From positions 1 to 64,000 of the forward strand of contig DWWA01000008.1 in assembly GCA_019119935.1 (NCBI GenBank): a stretch of DNA of 64,000 nucleotides, read 5' to 3'. Position numbers and translations under genes: made by a program. The stretch comes from Candidatus Ruthenibacterium merdavium. GTDB lineage: Bacteria > Bacillota > Clostridia > Oscillospirales > Ruminococcaceae. Positions within the stretch are counted from its first letter, which is position 1; each line of letters opens with the position of its first letter. Shown piece after piece: positions 7,172 through 14,872 of the stretch. Below the pieces are notes generated by a model, which saw only the letters and a program-made list of their open reading frames with translations, searched no databases and was not told where the DNA came from.

Positions 7172-8407
7172 ATGGAAAAACGCATCAGAGCTTTTCAACA
7201 GCTGGGGTTTGGATTGTTTGTTCACTATGGGCCTTATGTACAGTACGAAAGCGGAGAATGGGCATATGAGCTGTGCCGCATTGACCCGAAGGAGTACGAA
7301 AAGAAAGCGTTAAGCTGTGATTACAGCAGCTTTGACGCGGAAAAAATTGCGCCGGCGGCGAAAAGCTGCGGCGCAAAATACGTTACGTTTACAACGCGGC
7401 ATCACGATGGGTTTTCGCTGTATGATACGCGCGGGCTTTCCGATTACGACGTCATGCATACGCCGAACGGCCGCGACTTAGTTCGTGAGTTCGTGGACGC
7501 CTGCCGCCGAAACGACATCGTGCCCTTTTTTTATCACACGACGCTTGATTGGCACCATCCCGATTTTGAAAACGATTTTGGCAGGTATCAGCAATACTTG
7601 CGGGACTCCGTGCGTATCTTGTGCGAAAACTACGGCCCGATTGGCGGTTTTTGGTTTGACGGAAACTGGAGCAAGCCGGCGCAGCTGTGGGAGGATGACG
7701 CACTTTACAAAGTGATTCGTCAAAGCCAGCCCGAGGCAATTATTGTAAACAATACCGGCCTTCATGCGCAGGGCGCTTTTACCCACCCCGAAATTGACTG
7801 TGTTACCTTTGAACAGGGCACGCCAAAAGGTTGGTGCAGCGGCAAAACTCAGCCGGGAGAAAAAGAGTACATGGGTGAAATGTGCTATACCTTATGCTGG
7901 CATTGGGGGATTGCACAGGATATTGACATTAAGTCTATGCGCCAAATTTTAGAAGCGTATACGGCCTGCCGGCGCGTGGGCGGAAATTTTCTGTTAGGAA
8001 TTTTTACGCGTTTGGACGCAAGCCAGCCGCTTCTGCATCAGGGCTATTTGGAAGCCATCGGACAATGGGTCAAGCGCAATGAGCCTGCGTTATTCGATGC
8101 CGTGCCGGGAGAAGCAGAGGGCTTTGGAAAAGACTTTATGCTGGAAAACGGCAATAAGCGTTATGCGTTTATTCACGATCTTTCCACAAGCGGTGACCAC
8201 AATGTGCTGCCCGGCGCAAAGAAAGGGTACAGCTGCTTTGAGCATGTAACGCAAAAGCTGAAAAACGCTTATTGGCTGGACAGCAAAACGCCTGTTGAAT
8301 ATACGCAGGATCTTGCGAACGAGCGCTTATTCGTTAAAATGGAGCCGTTTTCTTATGGCCAAAATTGGGTGATTAGAGTAGCGGCATTTGAAACTGAATC
8401 AGTGTGA
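7172..8407 (+). CDS. Alpha-L-fucosidase, GH29
   Basis: 411 residues, preceded by AGGGAG. The N-terminal catalytic barrel shows family GH29 signatures: FGLFVHYGPYVQYESGEWAY near residues 12-32, YVTFTTRHHDGFSLYD at 70-85 and GGFWFDGNW at 148-156, with Asp153 the expected nucleophile. GH29 enzymes remove L-fucose from host glycans and mucin oligosaccharides. No signal peptide, so it acts inside the cell on imported oligosaccharides. It lies convergent to a decayed transporter gene, a likely former partner locus. Confidence 0.92.
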   Translation: MEKRIRAFQQLGFGLFVHYGPYVQYESGEWAYELCRIDPKEYEKKALSCDYSSFDAEKIAPAAKSCGAKYVTFTTRHHDGFSLYDTRGLSDYDVMHTPNGRDLVREFVDACRRNDIVPFFYHTTLDWHHPDFENDFGRYQQYLRDSVRILCENYGPIGGFWFDGNWSKPAQLWEDDALYKVIRQSQPEAIIVNNTGLHAQGAFTHPEIDCVTFEQGTPKGWCSGKTQPGEKEYMGEMCYTLCWHWGIAQDIDIKSMRQILEAYTACRRVGGNFLLGIFTRLDASQPLLHQGYLEAIGQWVKRNEPALFDAVPGEAEGFGKDFMLENGNKRYAFIHDLSTSGDHNVLPGAKKGYSCFEHVTQKLKNAYWLDSKTPVEYTQDLANERLFVKMEPFSYGQNWVIRVAAFETESV

Positions 8408-8425
8408 TGAAATGCGTTAAACAGC

Positions 8426-8468
8426 AAACAATCCCGTTTTGCCGAAATCGGCAAAACGGGATTGTTTT
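8426..8468. terminator. Bidirectional intrinsic terminator
   Basis: An almost perfect 20-bp stem (AAACAATCCCGTTTTGCCGA) with a 2-nt loop and T-tail. It ends the fucosidase gene and the remains of the convergent transporter gene. Confidence 0.9.
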
Positions 8469-8479
8469 TGGCACCGAAT

Positions 8480-9176
8480 AGGCAAGAAAAAACCCCCAGT
8501 TCAAAACTCCAAAGGGTGATATTTTGTGCCGCGGAGTCCTGCGGCTGCGCAGCCTTTGGGGCAAAGCGCTCATAGTTGGGAAAGCCCATTCTTTCGGGGG
8601 CATCATTCATACGCAGAAAAAACCAAACAGTGAAGGCAAGCGTCACCGCACCGGGAAAGAAAAACGCCCCCTGCCAGCCAGTGTGCTCCACGACAAAGCC
8701 CAGCCCCGCCCAAGAAAGAAGAGAACCGCCCAAAGACGACGCCGAAACCAGCATCGCCGGGATATTTCGTTCATGCGGGGCATACCAAATTGCTGCCGCA
8801 CGAACCACGGGACCCCACAGTGTGGAAAGGAATATCCCATTTACCAGCCAAACCACTAAAATAACGGGATAGTACGGAAAAAAGCCAATCAGCAAATTAC
8901 AAAATGCAGTTCCCGTCAGTCCCAGCAGCATGAACTTCTTTACCGGCAGGCGGTCGCCCAAGATACCGTTGACGAAGTGTCCAATGCCGTAACTAATAAA
9001 AAAGCGCTGCCGATGACGCCTGCCTTTGCCGCTGTCCAATGCAGCCGGGCGGTCATTTCCGGCAATGCAATCGAAAGATTGGTGCGGCAAAGATAAGAAA
9101 GCGCATATGAAAGCCGGCATAAAGCTAAAATGCGCTTTTGCCATGTTTTTTGTAAAGCAGATGCATGCGTTTCCAT
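8480..9176 (-). pseudogene. MFS transporter remnant
   Basis: The gene starts well, with GGAG and ATG 9176 (METHASALQK), and reads a first MFS helix with YLCRTNLSIALPEM. After GVIGSAF the frame is lost at a six-base A/T run (8998-9003); one more base would restore SAFFISYGIGHFVNGILGDR, the conserved helix 2-3 loop. Membrane helices then continue to about position 8520, where the gene meets the fucosidase terminator. Only about half of a typical 12-helix permease remains. The style is that of the organophosphate/glycerol-3-phosphate group. Substrate unknown. Confidence 0.75.
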
Positions 9177-9314
9177 GAGATTTTTCTCCTTTTGACAGGC
9201 AAAGGGGATTTCCGGCACTATGCGCCTGAAAAAACTGCCCGATTACAGGCATATGTTAGAGCCTTTTTTGCAAGAAGTCAAATAAAACTTTGCGTTTTTT
9301 CAAAAAGAAAATGG

Positions 9315-9344
9315 TTGAATTTACCTTTCTTTATAGTGTATTAT
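9315..9344 (+). promoter_or_regulatory. Promoter of the recombinase gene
   Basis: TTGAAT (9315-9320), 18-bp spacer, TATTAT (9339-9344). The predicted leader to the start codon at 9521 is about 170 nt and contains several short hairpins, for example GCGGTACCGC at 9349-9358. No known riboswitch is recognisable. The rest of 9177-9314 shows no gene. Confidence 0.5.
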
Positions 9345-9520
9345 AAAGGCGGTACCGCTTTTTGGGCTTTGTGAAAACGGCAAGCGATCTTTCGCTTTTG
9401 CAAACAGGAAAAACCTTTACAGCAAAAGCAAGAAAACGATTGTGCGAAAAAAGATCGGTCGTTTTCCAAAAGCCTTCATCGATAGGATAAAAAGTGCTGT
9501 CAAAGGAAGGATGTATCAAA

Positions 9521-10366
9521 ATGAAGCCGATTTCAAAACCGGGAAAAGGACATCTGCAAAGCTTTTTAAAGCATTTGCAAGAACAAGAAAAAAGCACAAA
9601 TACGATAGAAAAGTATCAGCGTGACTGCCAAAAGTTTTTAGCGTTCTGCCACGGAAAATCTCTCACAAAAGAGTTGGTAATGAATTATAAAGAGCAGCTC
9701 AAAGCGGAGTACCGCACAGCGAGCGTTAACTCGATGCTGGCAGCTGTGAATCATTTTTTGCGTTATCTTCGCAGGGAAGACTGTCGGGTACAGCCGATTA
9801 AGGTGCAGCGGCGCATTTTCTGCGACGAAAAAGAGGAGCTGACGAAACAAGAGTATCAAAAGCTTTTGCAAACAGCAAAAAAGGACGGCAAACGACAGCT
9901 TTATTTGATGCTTCAAACGATTTGCGGAACGGGAATTCGTGTGTCGGAGCTTGCACATATTACCGTTGAAGCGGTAAAGCGCGGCCGCGCGGTAGTAGAA
10001 TGCAAAAATAAGCAGCGTGTGATTTTAATTCCCGAAAAGCTGAAGGTAATGCTCCTGCAGTTCATTCGGGAAAAGGCAGTAAAGCGCGGGGCAGTGTTTA
10101 CGGATGAAACAGGTGCGCCGATGAACCGCACAAAAATTTGGCGCTTAATGAAACGCCTCAGCCTTGCGGCAGGCGTAGATGCTTCAAAAGTGTTTCCGCA
10201 TAATTTACGTCACTTGTTTGCGCGCACATTTTATGCCGCACAACACGATATTGCCCGCTTGGCTGACCTTCTTGGCCATTCCAGCATCGAAACAACACGC
10301 ATCTATATGTTAACCACATTCCGCGAATGTTTTGACCAAGTTTCAAGGCTGGGTTTAATTTCTTAG
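9521..10366 (+). CDS. Tyrosine recombinase (XerC/D-like)
   Basis: 281 residues from ATG 9521, which has AAAGGAAGG at 9502-9510. An N-terminal SAM-like core-binding domain spans about residues 10-90, and the catalytic domain about 105-275. All catalytic residues are visible: Arg140 (GTGIRVSEL), Lys164 in the beta-hairpin (CKNK), His227 and Arg230 (PHNLRH), His253 (LLGHSS) and Tyr262 (TTRIYM). Such enzymes cut and rejoin DNA at paired palindromic sites. Two inverted sites with a shared 8-bp asymmetric spacer lie 135 and 450 bp downstream, so the probable job is to flip the segment between them and switch the surface-protein operon. It is not the housekeeping Xer by context. Confidence 0.92.
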   Translation: MKPISKPGKGHLQSFLKHLQEQEKSTNTIEKYQRDCQKFLAFCHGKSLTKELVMNYKEQLKAEYRTASVNSMLAAVNHFLRYLRREDCRVQPIKVQRRIFCDEKEELTKQEYQKLLQTAKKDGKRQLYLMLQTICGTGIRVSELAHITVEAVKRGRAVVECKNKQRVILIPEKLKVMLLQFIREKAVKRGAVFTDETGAPMNRTKIWRLMKRLSLAAGVDASKVFPHNLRHLFARTFYAAQHDIARLADLLGHSSIETTRIYMLTTFRECFDQVSRLGLIS

Positions 10367-10373
10367 AAAAAGA

Positions 10374-10422
10374 AAGTGGCTTTATTCCTTATTTACTGCA
10401 TCATAAATAAAGAAAAGCCACT
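10374..10422 (-). terminator. Leftward terminator behind recombinase
   Basis: An imperfect stem (AGTGGCTTT... paired with ...AAAGCCACT) whose minus-strand exit is TTTCTTTTTC, so it mainly stops leftward transcription. It would shield the recombinase gene from the promoter in the invertible segment in the present orientation. The rightward side has no T-run. Confidence 0.6.
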
Positions 10423-10500
10423 ATATAATACTAAAATTATTACAATCAAAACACGCCTTAAATTTTCGCAAAGTTTCGCAAACAAAAAAGGCGTGGGATG

Positions 10501-10520
10501 AACATAATATGGATTATGTT
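10501..10520 (+). repeat. Left inverted recombination site
   Basis: AACATAATATGGATTATGTT: two perfect inverted arms around an asymmetric centre (spacer ATATGGAT between AACATA and TATGTT). This is the shape of a tyrosine-recombinase core site. The same spacer occurs inverted at 10822-10829. Confidence 0.85.
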
Positions 10521-10525
10521 TCAAA

Positions 10526-10556
10526 GGCGAAAAACAACGACATTTCGCCACTTTTT
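10526..10556 (+). terminator. Terminator inside invertible segment
   Basis: GGCGAAA (10526-10532) pairs with TTTCGCC (10543-10549), then TTTTTT. In the drawn orientation it stops rightward transcription entering from the recombinase gene. Confidence 0.6.
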
Positions 10557-10606
10557 TATGGGGACAAATACTTTAAAAATAAAAACAGCAGGCGACTGTT
10601 TTCTTC

Positions 10607-10636
10607 ATTCTAACAAAGGGAATGTTTTCTTGTCAA
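10607..10636 (-). promoter_or_regulatory. Promoter in invertible segment, facing left
   Basis: On the minus strand: TTGACA (10636-10631), 18-bp spacer, TAGAAT (10612-10607) with a TGn extension, and an A/T-rich upstream region. It is the best sigma-A-type promoter in the whole gap and points away from the surface operon as drawn. Confidence 0.75.
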
Positions 10637-10815
10637 TAAAAAAATTCATTTTTCACGAAAAAAATTTCATAATTAAGACATAGTTTTCTTTGAATATTGT
10701 TTTAAATTACCAGTTTTTTAACAGGGTTTCACCAAAAAACGCCTGTTTTTTTTTGCCCTTTTTTACATCGAATTAAAGATAAAACGAGTTTTTATTCTTT
10801 TTTCAAGGTGCACTG

Positions 10816-10835
10816 AACATAATCCATATTATGCT
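10816..10835 (-). repeat. Right inverted recombination site
   Basis: AACATAATCCATATTATGCT, the reverse complement of the left site with one mismatch in an arm. The spacer ATCCATAT is the exact complement of the left spacer, as needed for inversion. Confidence 0.85.
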
Positions 10836-10996
10836 TGCAGAAAAGCAGGCGGCGAAAACGAAAAATCTAAAAGGGTGTGGAAATAGAAAGTAGGCGCTTC
10901 AATTATTTTCTTTGGTGTTTTCCCTGTCCGGCGGGGTTGACATAAATTTTAACAAAAAAATTCCTTACAATAAGGGAAGAAAAGGAGACGAAAAGC

Positions 10997-11800
10997 ATGA
11001 ACAAAAAGATGAAACTTGTAAGCGTTGCTGCTGCAATGGCTATGGCAGCATCTATGAGCGTAAGCGCTTTTGCGGCTGCTCCTCCCGCTAATTCTACTGT
11101 GGGCGGCGCAGTACCTACGGACAATGGCACGGAAGTATGGGCCGGTGTTGCGGTGGATAACCCCGATATGCGCATTAAGGTAACCGTTCCCACGCTGTTT
11201 GCTTTCGTAGTCAATGGTAGTGTTGACGCAACAGAAGGTGCAAAGGCAGTTACTGCAGCGAATGGTGGTTTGTTGCTGCCCAACGTAAAAGTAGAGAATG
11301 TGCAAGGCGGTGGTGGTGCAGGAAGCACTTATGACCTCACAACTACGGGTGATTCTGCTTTGACCTTTGACAATTACTCTACTTACTACAGTTCGGATGA
11401 TAGCGATTATCGTGGTTTGGCAGTTAAATTGAGCGGCTCCATCAAAAATGAAACGGGAAGTTCTTGGACTCACATCGCTACTAAACCCAGCGAAACGGCT
11501 ACTCAAGATTTGAAGAAGTATCGTTTGAGCGTTAATAATCAACAGTTTACTGCTATGAACGAGGATGGAAGCTTTGGTATGGCTACGCCCATCGATTTGA
11601 AAGCACCTGAAAATGTTGCGAATGGTAGCAATTTGGATGATACCACGAAGTTGGCAAAAGTTCCGACTTCTGTAGAGGCTAAGTTTGGCGTGGAAGTCGG
11701 CGGTACTCGCGGCGACTATCAGACTGCCGAAAACTCCGCAAAAGTTGGTACCATTGTTTGGAAGGTCAGCACGCAGCGTACTGTTCCTGATGGCCCCTGA
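10997..11800 (+). CDS. Secreted surface protein, first of operon
   Basis: 267 residues, AAAGGAG ribosome site. A Sec signal peptide ends after SAFA. The mature N-terminus has NGTEVWAGVAVD, a motif shared with the next secreted protein and with the LPQTG protein. Then VTVPTLFAFVVNGS, a strand-rich body, and a C-terminal VGGTRGDYQTAENSAKVG followed by TIVWKVS. The last W-x-V strand is placed like the W-x-L strand of WxL domains, but I cannot assign it to that family. No sorting signal or membrane anchor. As first gene, followed by a stable hairpin, it may be the most abundant product, for example a major subunit of a surface fibre (inference). A TTGACA at 10937-10942 lies in front, but its spacing to TACAAT is too long for a normal promoter. 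Confidence 0.85.
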   Translation: MNKKMKLVSVAAAMAMAASMSVSAFAAAPPANSTVGGAVPTDNGTEVWAGVAVDNPDMRIKVTVPTLFAFVVNGSVDATEGAKAVTAANGGLLLPNVKVENVQGGGGAGSTYDLTTTGDSALTFDNYSTYYSSDDSDYRGLAVKLSGSIKNETGSSWTHIATKPSETATQDLKKYRLSVNNQQFTAMNEDGSFGMATPIDLKAPENVANGSNLDDTTKLAKVPTSVEAKFGVEVGGTRGDYQTAENSAKVGTIVWKVSTQRTVPDGP

Positions 11801-11886
11801 TCGGTGACGATTTTACACAGCACATACAATGCTGAGTGAAGGCATCTGCCGCCCGCCGGAAGGCGGCGAAACAGAATAAAAACATA

Positions 11887-11923
11887 GATACAAGCCGCCC
11901 TTTTTTAAAGCGCGGCTTGTATC
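11887..11923 (+). other. Intercistronic hairpin
   Basis: A perfect 12-bp stem (GATACAAGCCGC and complement) with a 13-nt loop holding TTTTTT; no T-tail after the stem. It probably protects the 3' end of the first cistron or partly terminates, giving higher expression of gene one than of the rest. Confidence 0.6.
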
Positions 11924-12018
11924 CTCTATGAAAGATGTGTCTGCACGAGGGCGCATCTTTCCATGAATGGTGCTTTGCTGATAAGCACAATGAAAGCTTT
12001 TCGAAAGGGGGGCTTTGT

Positions 12019-12795
12019 TTGCATAAGAGAAAAATACGGGTTCGCCTGTCCAGTGTGATGTTTGGGCTGGCTTTCGCCGCTGTTTCTTGGGTGAGCGCGG
12101 CGGCATATACTTCACAAACCGCTGGTACGGATGTATGGGTTTCCGTGGTTCCGCGCCCGTCACAGGAGCGTATTTCGGTAACGGTTCCGGCCGTTATCGG
12201 GTTTGTTGTCAACGGAACGGCCGACACCCAGAATCAAGAGGCGCTGTCGACAGAGAACGGCAATATCTTGGTGCCCAATGTGAAAGTGGAATCGGTAGAA
12301 GGCAATCAGTACACGCTTGTTGTGGAAGGTTCGCCCACTTTGGTGATTAAGAATTATTCCACTAACGTCAAGGAGGGCCAAGAAGACGCTGAGAACCCGG
12401 AGCGTGTGGGAATTGGCGTAAAGGTTACGGGTACCATTTCCTCTGAAAGCACGGCCACAGGTGCAGACGGCGTTCCATGGGTTCCCATAGCAGAGAAGCC
12501 CGCAGAAACACAGGAGGCCTTTAAAAATTATCGGCTTTCTTTGGGTGGAAAACTGTTTTCTAAAAGCGTTGACGGCGGGTTTGAAATGGCAGAAGGAATC
12601 GAAATCGGCGCTCCCCCGGCGGAAGAGTACGGATGGACTGCAGGCGGCGCCAGTTTAGAGCCTTTTCAACAAGAGCTTGCTTTGGGTGTAGAAGCAGGCG
12701 GTACACGGAGTATGTATAGTAAGCCGGAGGAATCTGTCAAAGCGGCAAAAATTACATGGAAAATTCAAGCCGTCCCGTCGGGAACGAATCCGTAG
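12019..12795 (+). CDS. Secreted surface protein, second of operon
   Basis: 258 residues from a TTG start at 12019, chosen because GAAAGGGGGG lies just upstream and the reading from there (LHKRKIRVRLSSVMFGLAFA) is a good signal peptide. It is a paralogue of the first gene: AGTDVWVSVVPR, then ISVTVPAVIGFVVNGTADT, ILVPNVKVES, FKNYRLSLGG, and C-terminal LGVEAGGTRSMYSKPEESVK with ITWKIQ. The same order and spacing suggest a second subunit of the same structure. No anchor. Confidence 0.8.
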   Translation: MHKRKIRVRLSSVMFGLAFAAVSWVSAAAYTSQTAGTDVWVSVVPRPSQERISVTVPAVIGFVVNGTADTQNQEALSTENGNILVPNVKVESVEGNQYTLVVEGSPTLVIKNYSTNVKEGQEDAENPERVGIGVKVTGTISSESTATGADGVPWVPIAEKPAETQEAFKNYRLSLGGKLFSKSVDGGFEMAEGIEIGAPPAEEYGWTAGGASLEPFQQELALGVEAGGTRSMYSKPEESVKAAKITWKIQAVPSGTNP

Positions 12796-12840
12796 TTTTG
12801 CGGGGCAGGCACAGACAGCACAAAACAAAAGGAGATCAAA

Positions 12841-13509
12841 ATGACGGATTTAGACAGCCTTGCAGCACAGCTGGAAGAATTGAACGCGGTACAACAAGCG
12901 GCGCAGGAGCCGGAAGAAAGCAGCCCGGTTAAAACGCGAAAAAAGCAAAAGAAAGAAAAGCCGGATGAGCCGAAGCCCGAGAAAAAAAGCCGAAAAGCAG
13001 TCATTGCACTGATTTTAATCATTGTGCTTTTGCTGGGCCTTGTGGGCGGCGTATTGTGGTATTTTTTAGTCTATAATGCAAAAAGCCCGTTGGAAAAAGA
13101 ATCAGAGGCATTGGGCGGTTTGCTGGCAGGCAAAACACCGGCGGAGCAGCAGGATATCTTAAACGAAAAAGTAAAGGAAGGCCAGGTTTTGCTTGGCATT
13201 GCCGCTGAACCGATTTTTGAATACAACGGTAAAAAGGGACGTATCGGTATTGAAAACGATAAGGCAAATAACTATTCCTTCCAAGTAACGATTACCGAAG
13301 ATGCAACAGGCGATGTTTTGTATGAATCGGGCGTGATTGACCCCGGCTACTACGTCGAGTTTATCGAACTGAACAAAACCCTTGCGGCGGGCGACTATGA
13401 TGCAACCGCTCTTTTTACGACCTATTCACTCTCTGAATCGCCCGACCCGATTGCACAAATTAAAGCCGATTTAAAGCTGCACGTTACAGACGGACAGTTC
13501 TATCAATAA
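12841..13509 (+). CDS. Single-pass membrane protein, surface operon
   Basis: 222 residues, start with AAAAGGAG. A highly charged cytoplasmic part (residues 1-50, KTRKKQKKEKPDEPKPEKKS), one transmembrane helix (about 52-76), and an outside domain ending in SFQVTITEDATGDVLYESG, VIDPGYYVEFIELNKTLAAG, DYDATALFTTY. This outer domain is paralogous to that of the next gene. Role unknown; such a beta-sandwich next to secreted subunits could be an assembly or anchoring factor (inference). Confidence 0.75.
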   Translation: MTDLDSLAAQLEELNAVQQAAQEPEESSPVKTRKKQKKEKPDEPKPEKKSRKAVIALILIIVLLLGLVGGVLWYFLVYNAKSPLEKESEALGGLLAGKTPAEQQDILNEKVKEGQVLLGIAAEPIFEYNGKKGRIGIENDKANNYSFQVTITEDATGDVLYESGVIDPGYYVEFIELNKTLAAGDYDATALFTTYSLSESPDPIAQIKADLKLHVTDGQFYQ

Positions 13510-13512
13510 AAT

Positions 13513-13998
13513 ATGATGCATACAGAGAAAAAATGGCTATGGGCTGCTGTTGCATTGCTGCTGTTTTTTGCGGCATTTGCGTTTGGCGCGGGAATGGCGC
13601 AGGTCATTCACCGGTTTCAGTCGCAGCAGGATAGAATCCCCACCGTGCTGGAAACAGACGACGGCGGTCAGCAGCTCGATGCCAGCCTTTCCGGCGTAAA
13701 AATTGCCGAAGAAATGTATGCGCAGGCAAATGGCGAATGTGAAGTGCGTATTCAAAACCTGCCCGAAAACGAAAACAGCGTGCGCGTCAGCGTTGTACGC
13801 AGTGCGACGGGTGAAGTGCTTTATCAGTCCGGGCTGATTGATCCGGGACATTATTTGGAGTATGTGAAGCTCGATACGCGCTTGAAAGAGGGTTGGTATC
13901 CTTGCCGGGTGATGTGGGAATTCTACAAGCCCGACACACAGGAGCCTATTGGAAAGGCTGCACAAAGCGCTGTTTTAATTGTAAAAAATGATGTTTAA
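13513..13998 (+). CDS. Single-pass membrane protein, paralogue
   Basis: 161 residues, 3 bp after the previous stop, so translationally linked. An N-terminal membrane helix (WLWAAVALLLFFAAFAFGAG) and an outer domain with VRVSVVRSATGEVLYQSGLI, DPGHYLEYVKLDTRLKEG, WYPCRVMWEFYKPDTQEPIG. The pattern G-x-V-L-Y-x-S-G-x-I-D-P-G-x-Y is shared with the previous protein. Function unknown. Confidence 0.75.
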   Translation: MMHTEKKWLWAAVALLLFFAAFAFGAGMAQVIHRFQSQQDRIPTVLETDDGGQQLDASLSGVKIAEEMYAQANGECEVRIQNLPENENSVRVSVVRSATGEVLYQSGLIDPGHYLEYVKLDTRLKEGWYPCRVMWEFYKPDTQEPIGKAAQSAVLIVKNDV

Positions 13999-14124
13999 AC
14001 CCGCAGGGCGTTTCTGAAAGCAAGGAAATGCACTGCTTTTTGTGCAACAAAAGAATGATTTTCCGTTTTAAAAAAGCTTTGAATCAAACAATTTGTGAAA
14101 ACTCGCAGGAACAGGAGAGTGGCT

Positions 14125-14871
14125 ATGAGCAAAAAAATGAAAAAAAGGTTAGTTGCTGCGGCACTCTCCTTTTTGTTAATCTTATGCATGGCTGTAAGTG
14201 CTTTTGCGCAGGAAAATAACGGAAACTTAGGTGGAGCAACAGGAGATACTGAAATTTGGGCGGGTGTCACAGTAGACTATATGTTTCCGCTCCGTTATGA
14301 GGTGTACGACCCGAAAAACCAGCCTTTAAGCGGTGTTTCGATTGAGCATTACGACCATAACGCAAAAGAGTACGTTTATGTTGGCCGAACCAATGAGAAC
14401 GGAATTTGGGAAACCCAAATTCCCGCAGATTATTTCAACAATGTGATTATCGGCGGTGCGCAGGGCGTGAGCGTTGCGGACACAAGGGCTTTGTACGAAG
14501 GAAATGGAGAGCTCAGACATCGTCTTTCTAAAAATGGATTTCTTATTGTAGAAGGCCGTGCCGATTATACCATTGAACTCAACGAAAAGCGCGAACAAGT
14601 GATTGTTGTTCGTGTTACCATGCAGTACGAAGATAGTGCCAGCAGCTCAACTCCCAGCCCGAGCGAACCGGGCACAAGCGGCGCCAACCCACCGGCAAGC
14701 GTACCGAATTCACGCCCAAACGGTGGCGGGCTGCCCCAAACAGGTGTGCCGTCGTACTGGATTTTCTTAGCTGTGGGCAGCCTTTTGCTGCTCTTGGCGG
14801 CACTCATTATTTGCAAAATTCTCTATGATGAAAAAAAGAATCGGAAAAAAATAAAGCAGGGGGGAAACTAG
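14125..14871 (+). CDS. LPQTG-anchored surface protein
   Basis: 248 residues from ATG 14125 (ACAGGAGAG upstream). A signal peptide ends near SAFAQ. The motif GDTEIWAGVTVD follows, matching the two secreted proteins. The central part LRYEVYDPKNQPLSGVSIEH with TNENGIWETQIP looks like a Cna-B/SpaA-type beta domain. A Ser/Pro linker precedes LPQTG, a hydrophobic helix and a basic tail (KKNRKKIKQ): a complete sortase signal. It should be covalently wall-linked and could be the base or anchor of the structure. No sortase gene lies in the window. It is 1 bp from the giant gene. Confidence 0.88.
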   Translation: MSKKMKKRLVAAALSFLLILCMAVSAFAQENNGNLGGATGDTEIWAGVTVDYMFPLRYEVYDPKNQPLSGVSIEHYDHNAKEYVYVGRTNENGIWETQIPADYFNNVIIGGAQGVSVADTRALYEGNGELRHRLSKNGFLIVEGRADYTIELNEKREQVIVVRVTMQYEDSASSSTPSPSEPGTSGANPPASVPNSRPNGGGLPQTGVPSYWIFLAVGSLLLLLAALIICKILYDEKKNRKKIKQGGN

Positions 14872-14872
14872 A

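Larger units (their letters stand above)
10501..10835. other. Probable invertible promoter segment
   Basis: A 315-bp AT-rich segment (centre to centre) between inverted sites, next to a tyrosine recombinase and directly upstream of the surface operon at 10997. It contains no gene. It carries a strong leftward promoter (10607-10636) and a rightward terminator (10526-10556). As drawn, the promoter faces the recombinase and the terminator blocks rightward readthrough, so I read this as the OFF state. Inversion would place the start of transcription near 10736, pointing at the operon. The 630-bp gap 10367-10996 also holds direct TTTCGCAAA repeats at about 10463-10482. Confidence 0.75.

Noticed and set aside
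10931-10971. Standard fixed promoter TTGACA/TACAAT directly before the surface operon
   Set aside because: The spacing is 23 bp, too long for a normal sigma-A promoter. It may still give weak basal transcription, so this is rejected only as the main promoter.
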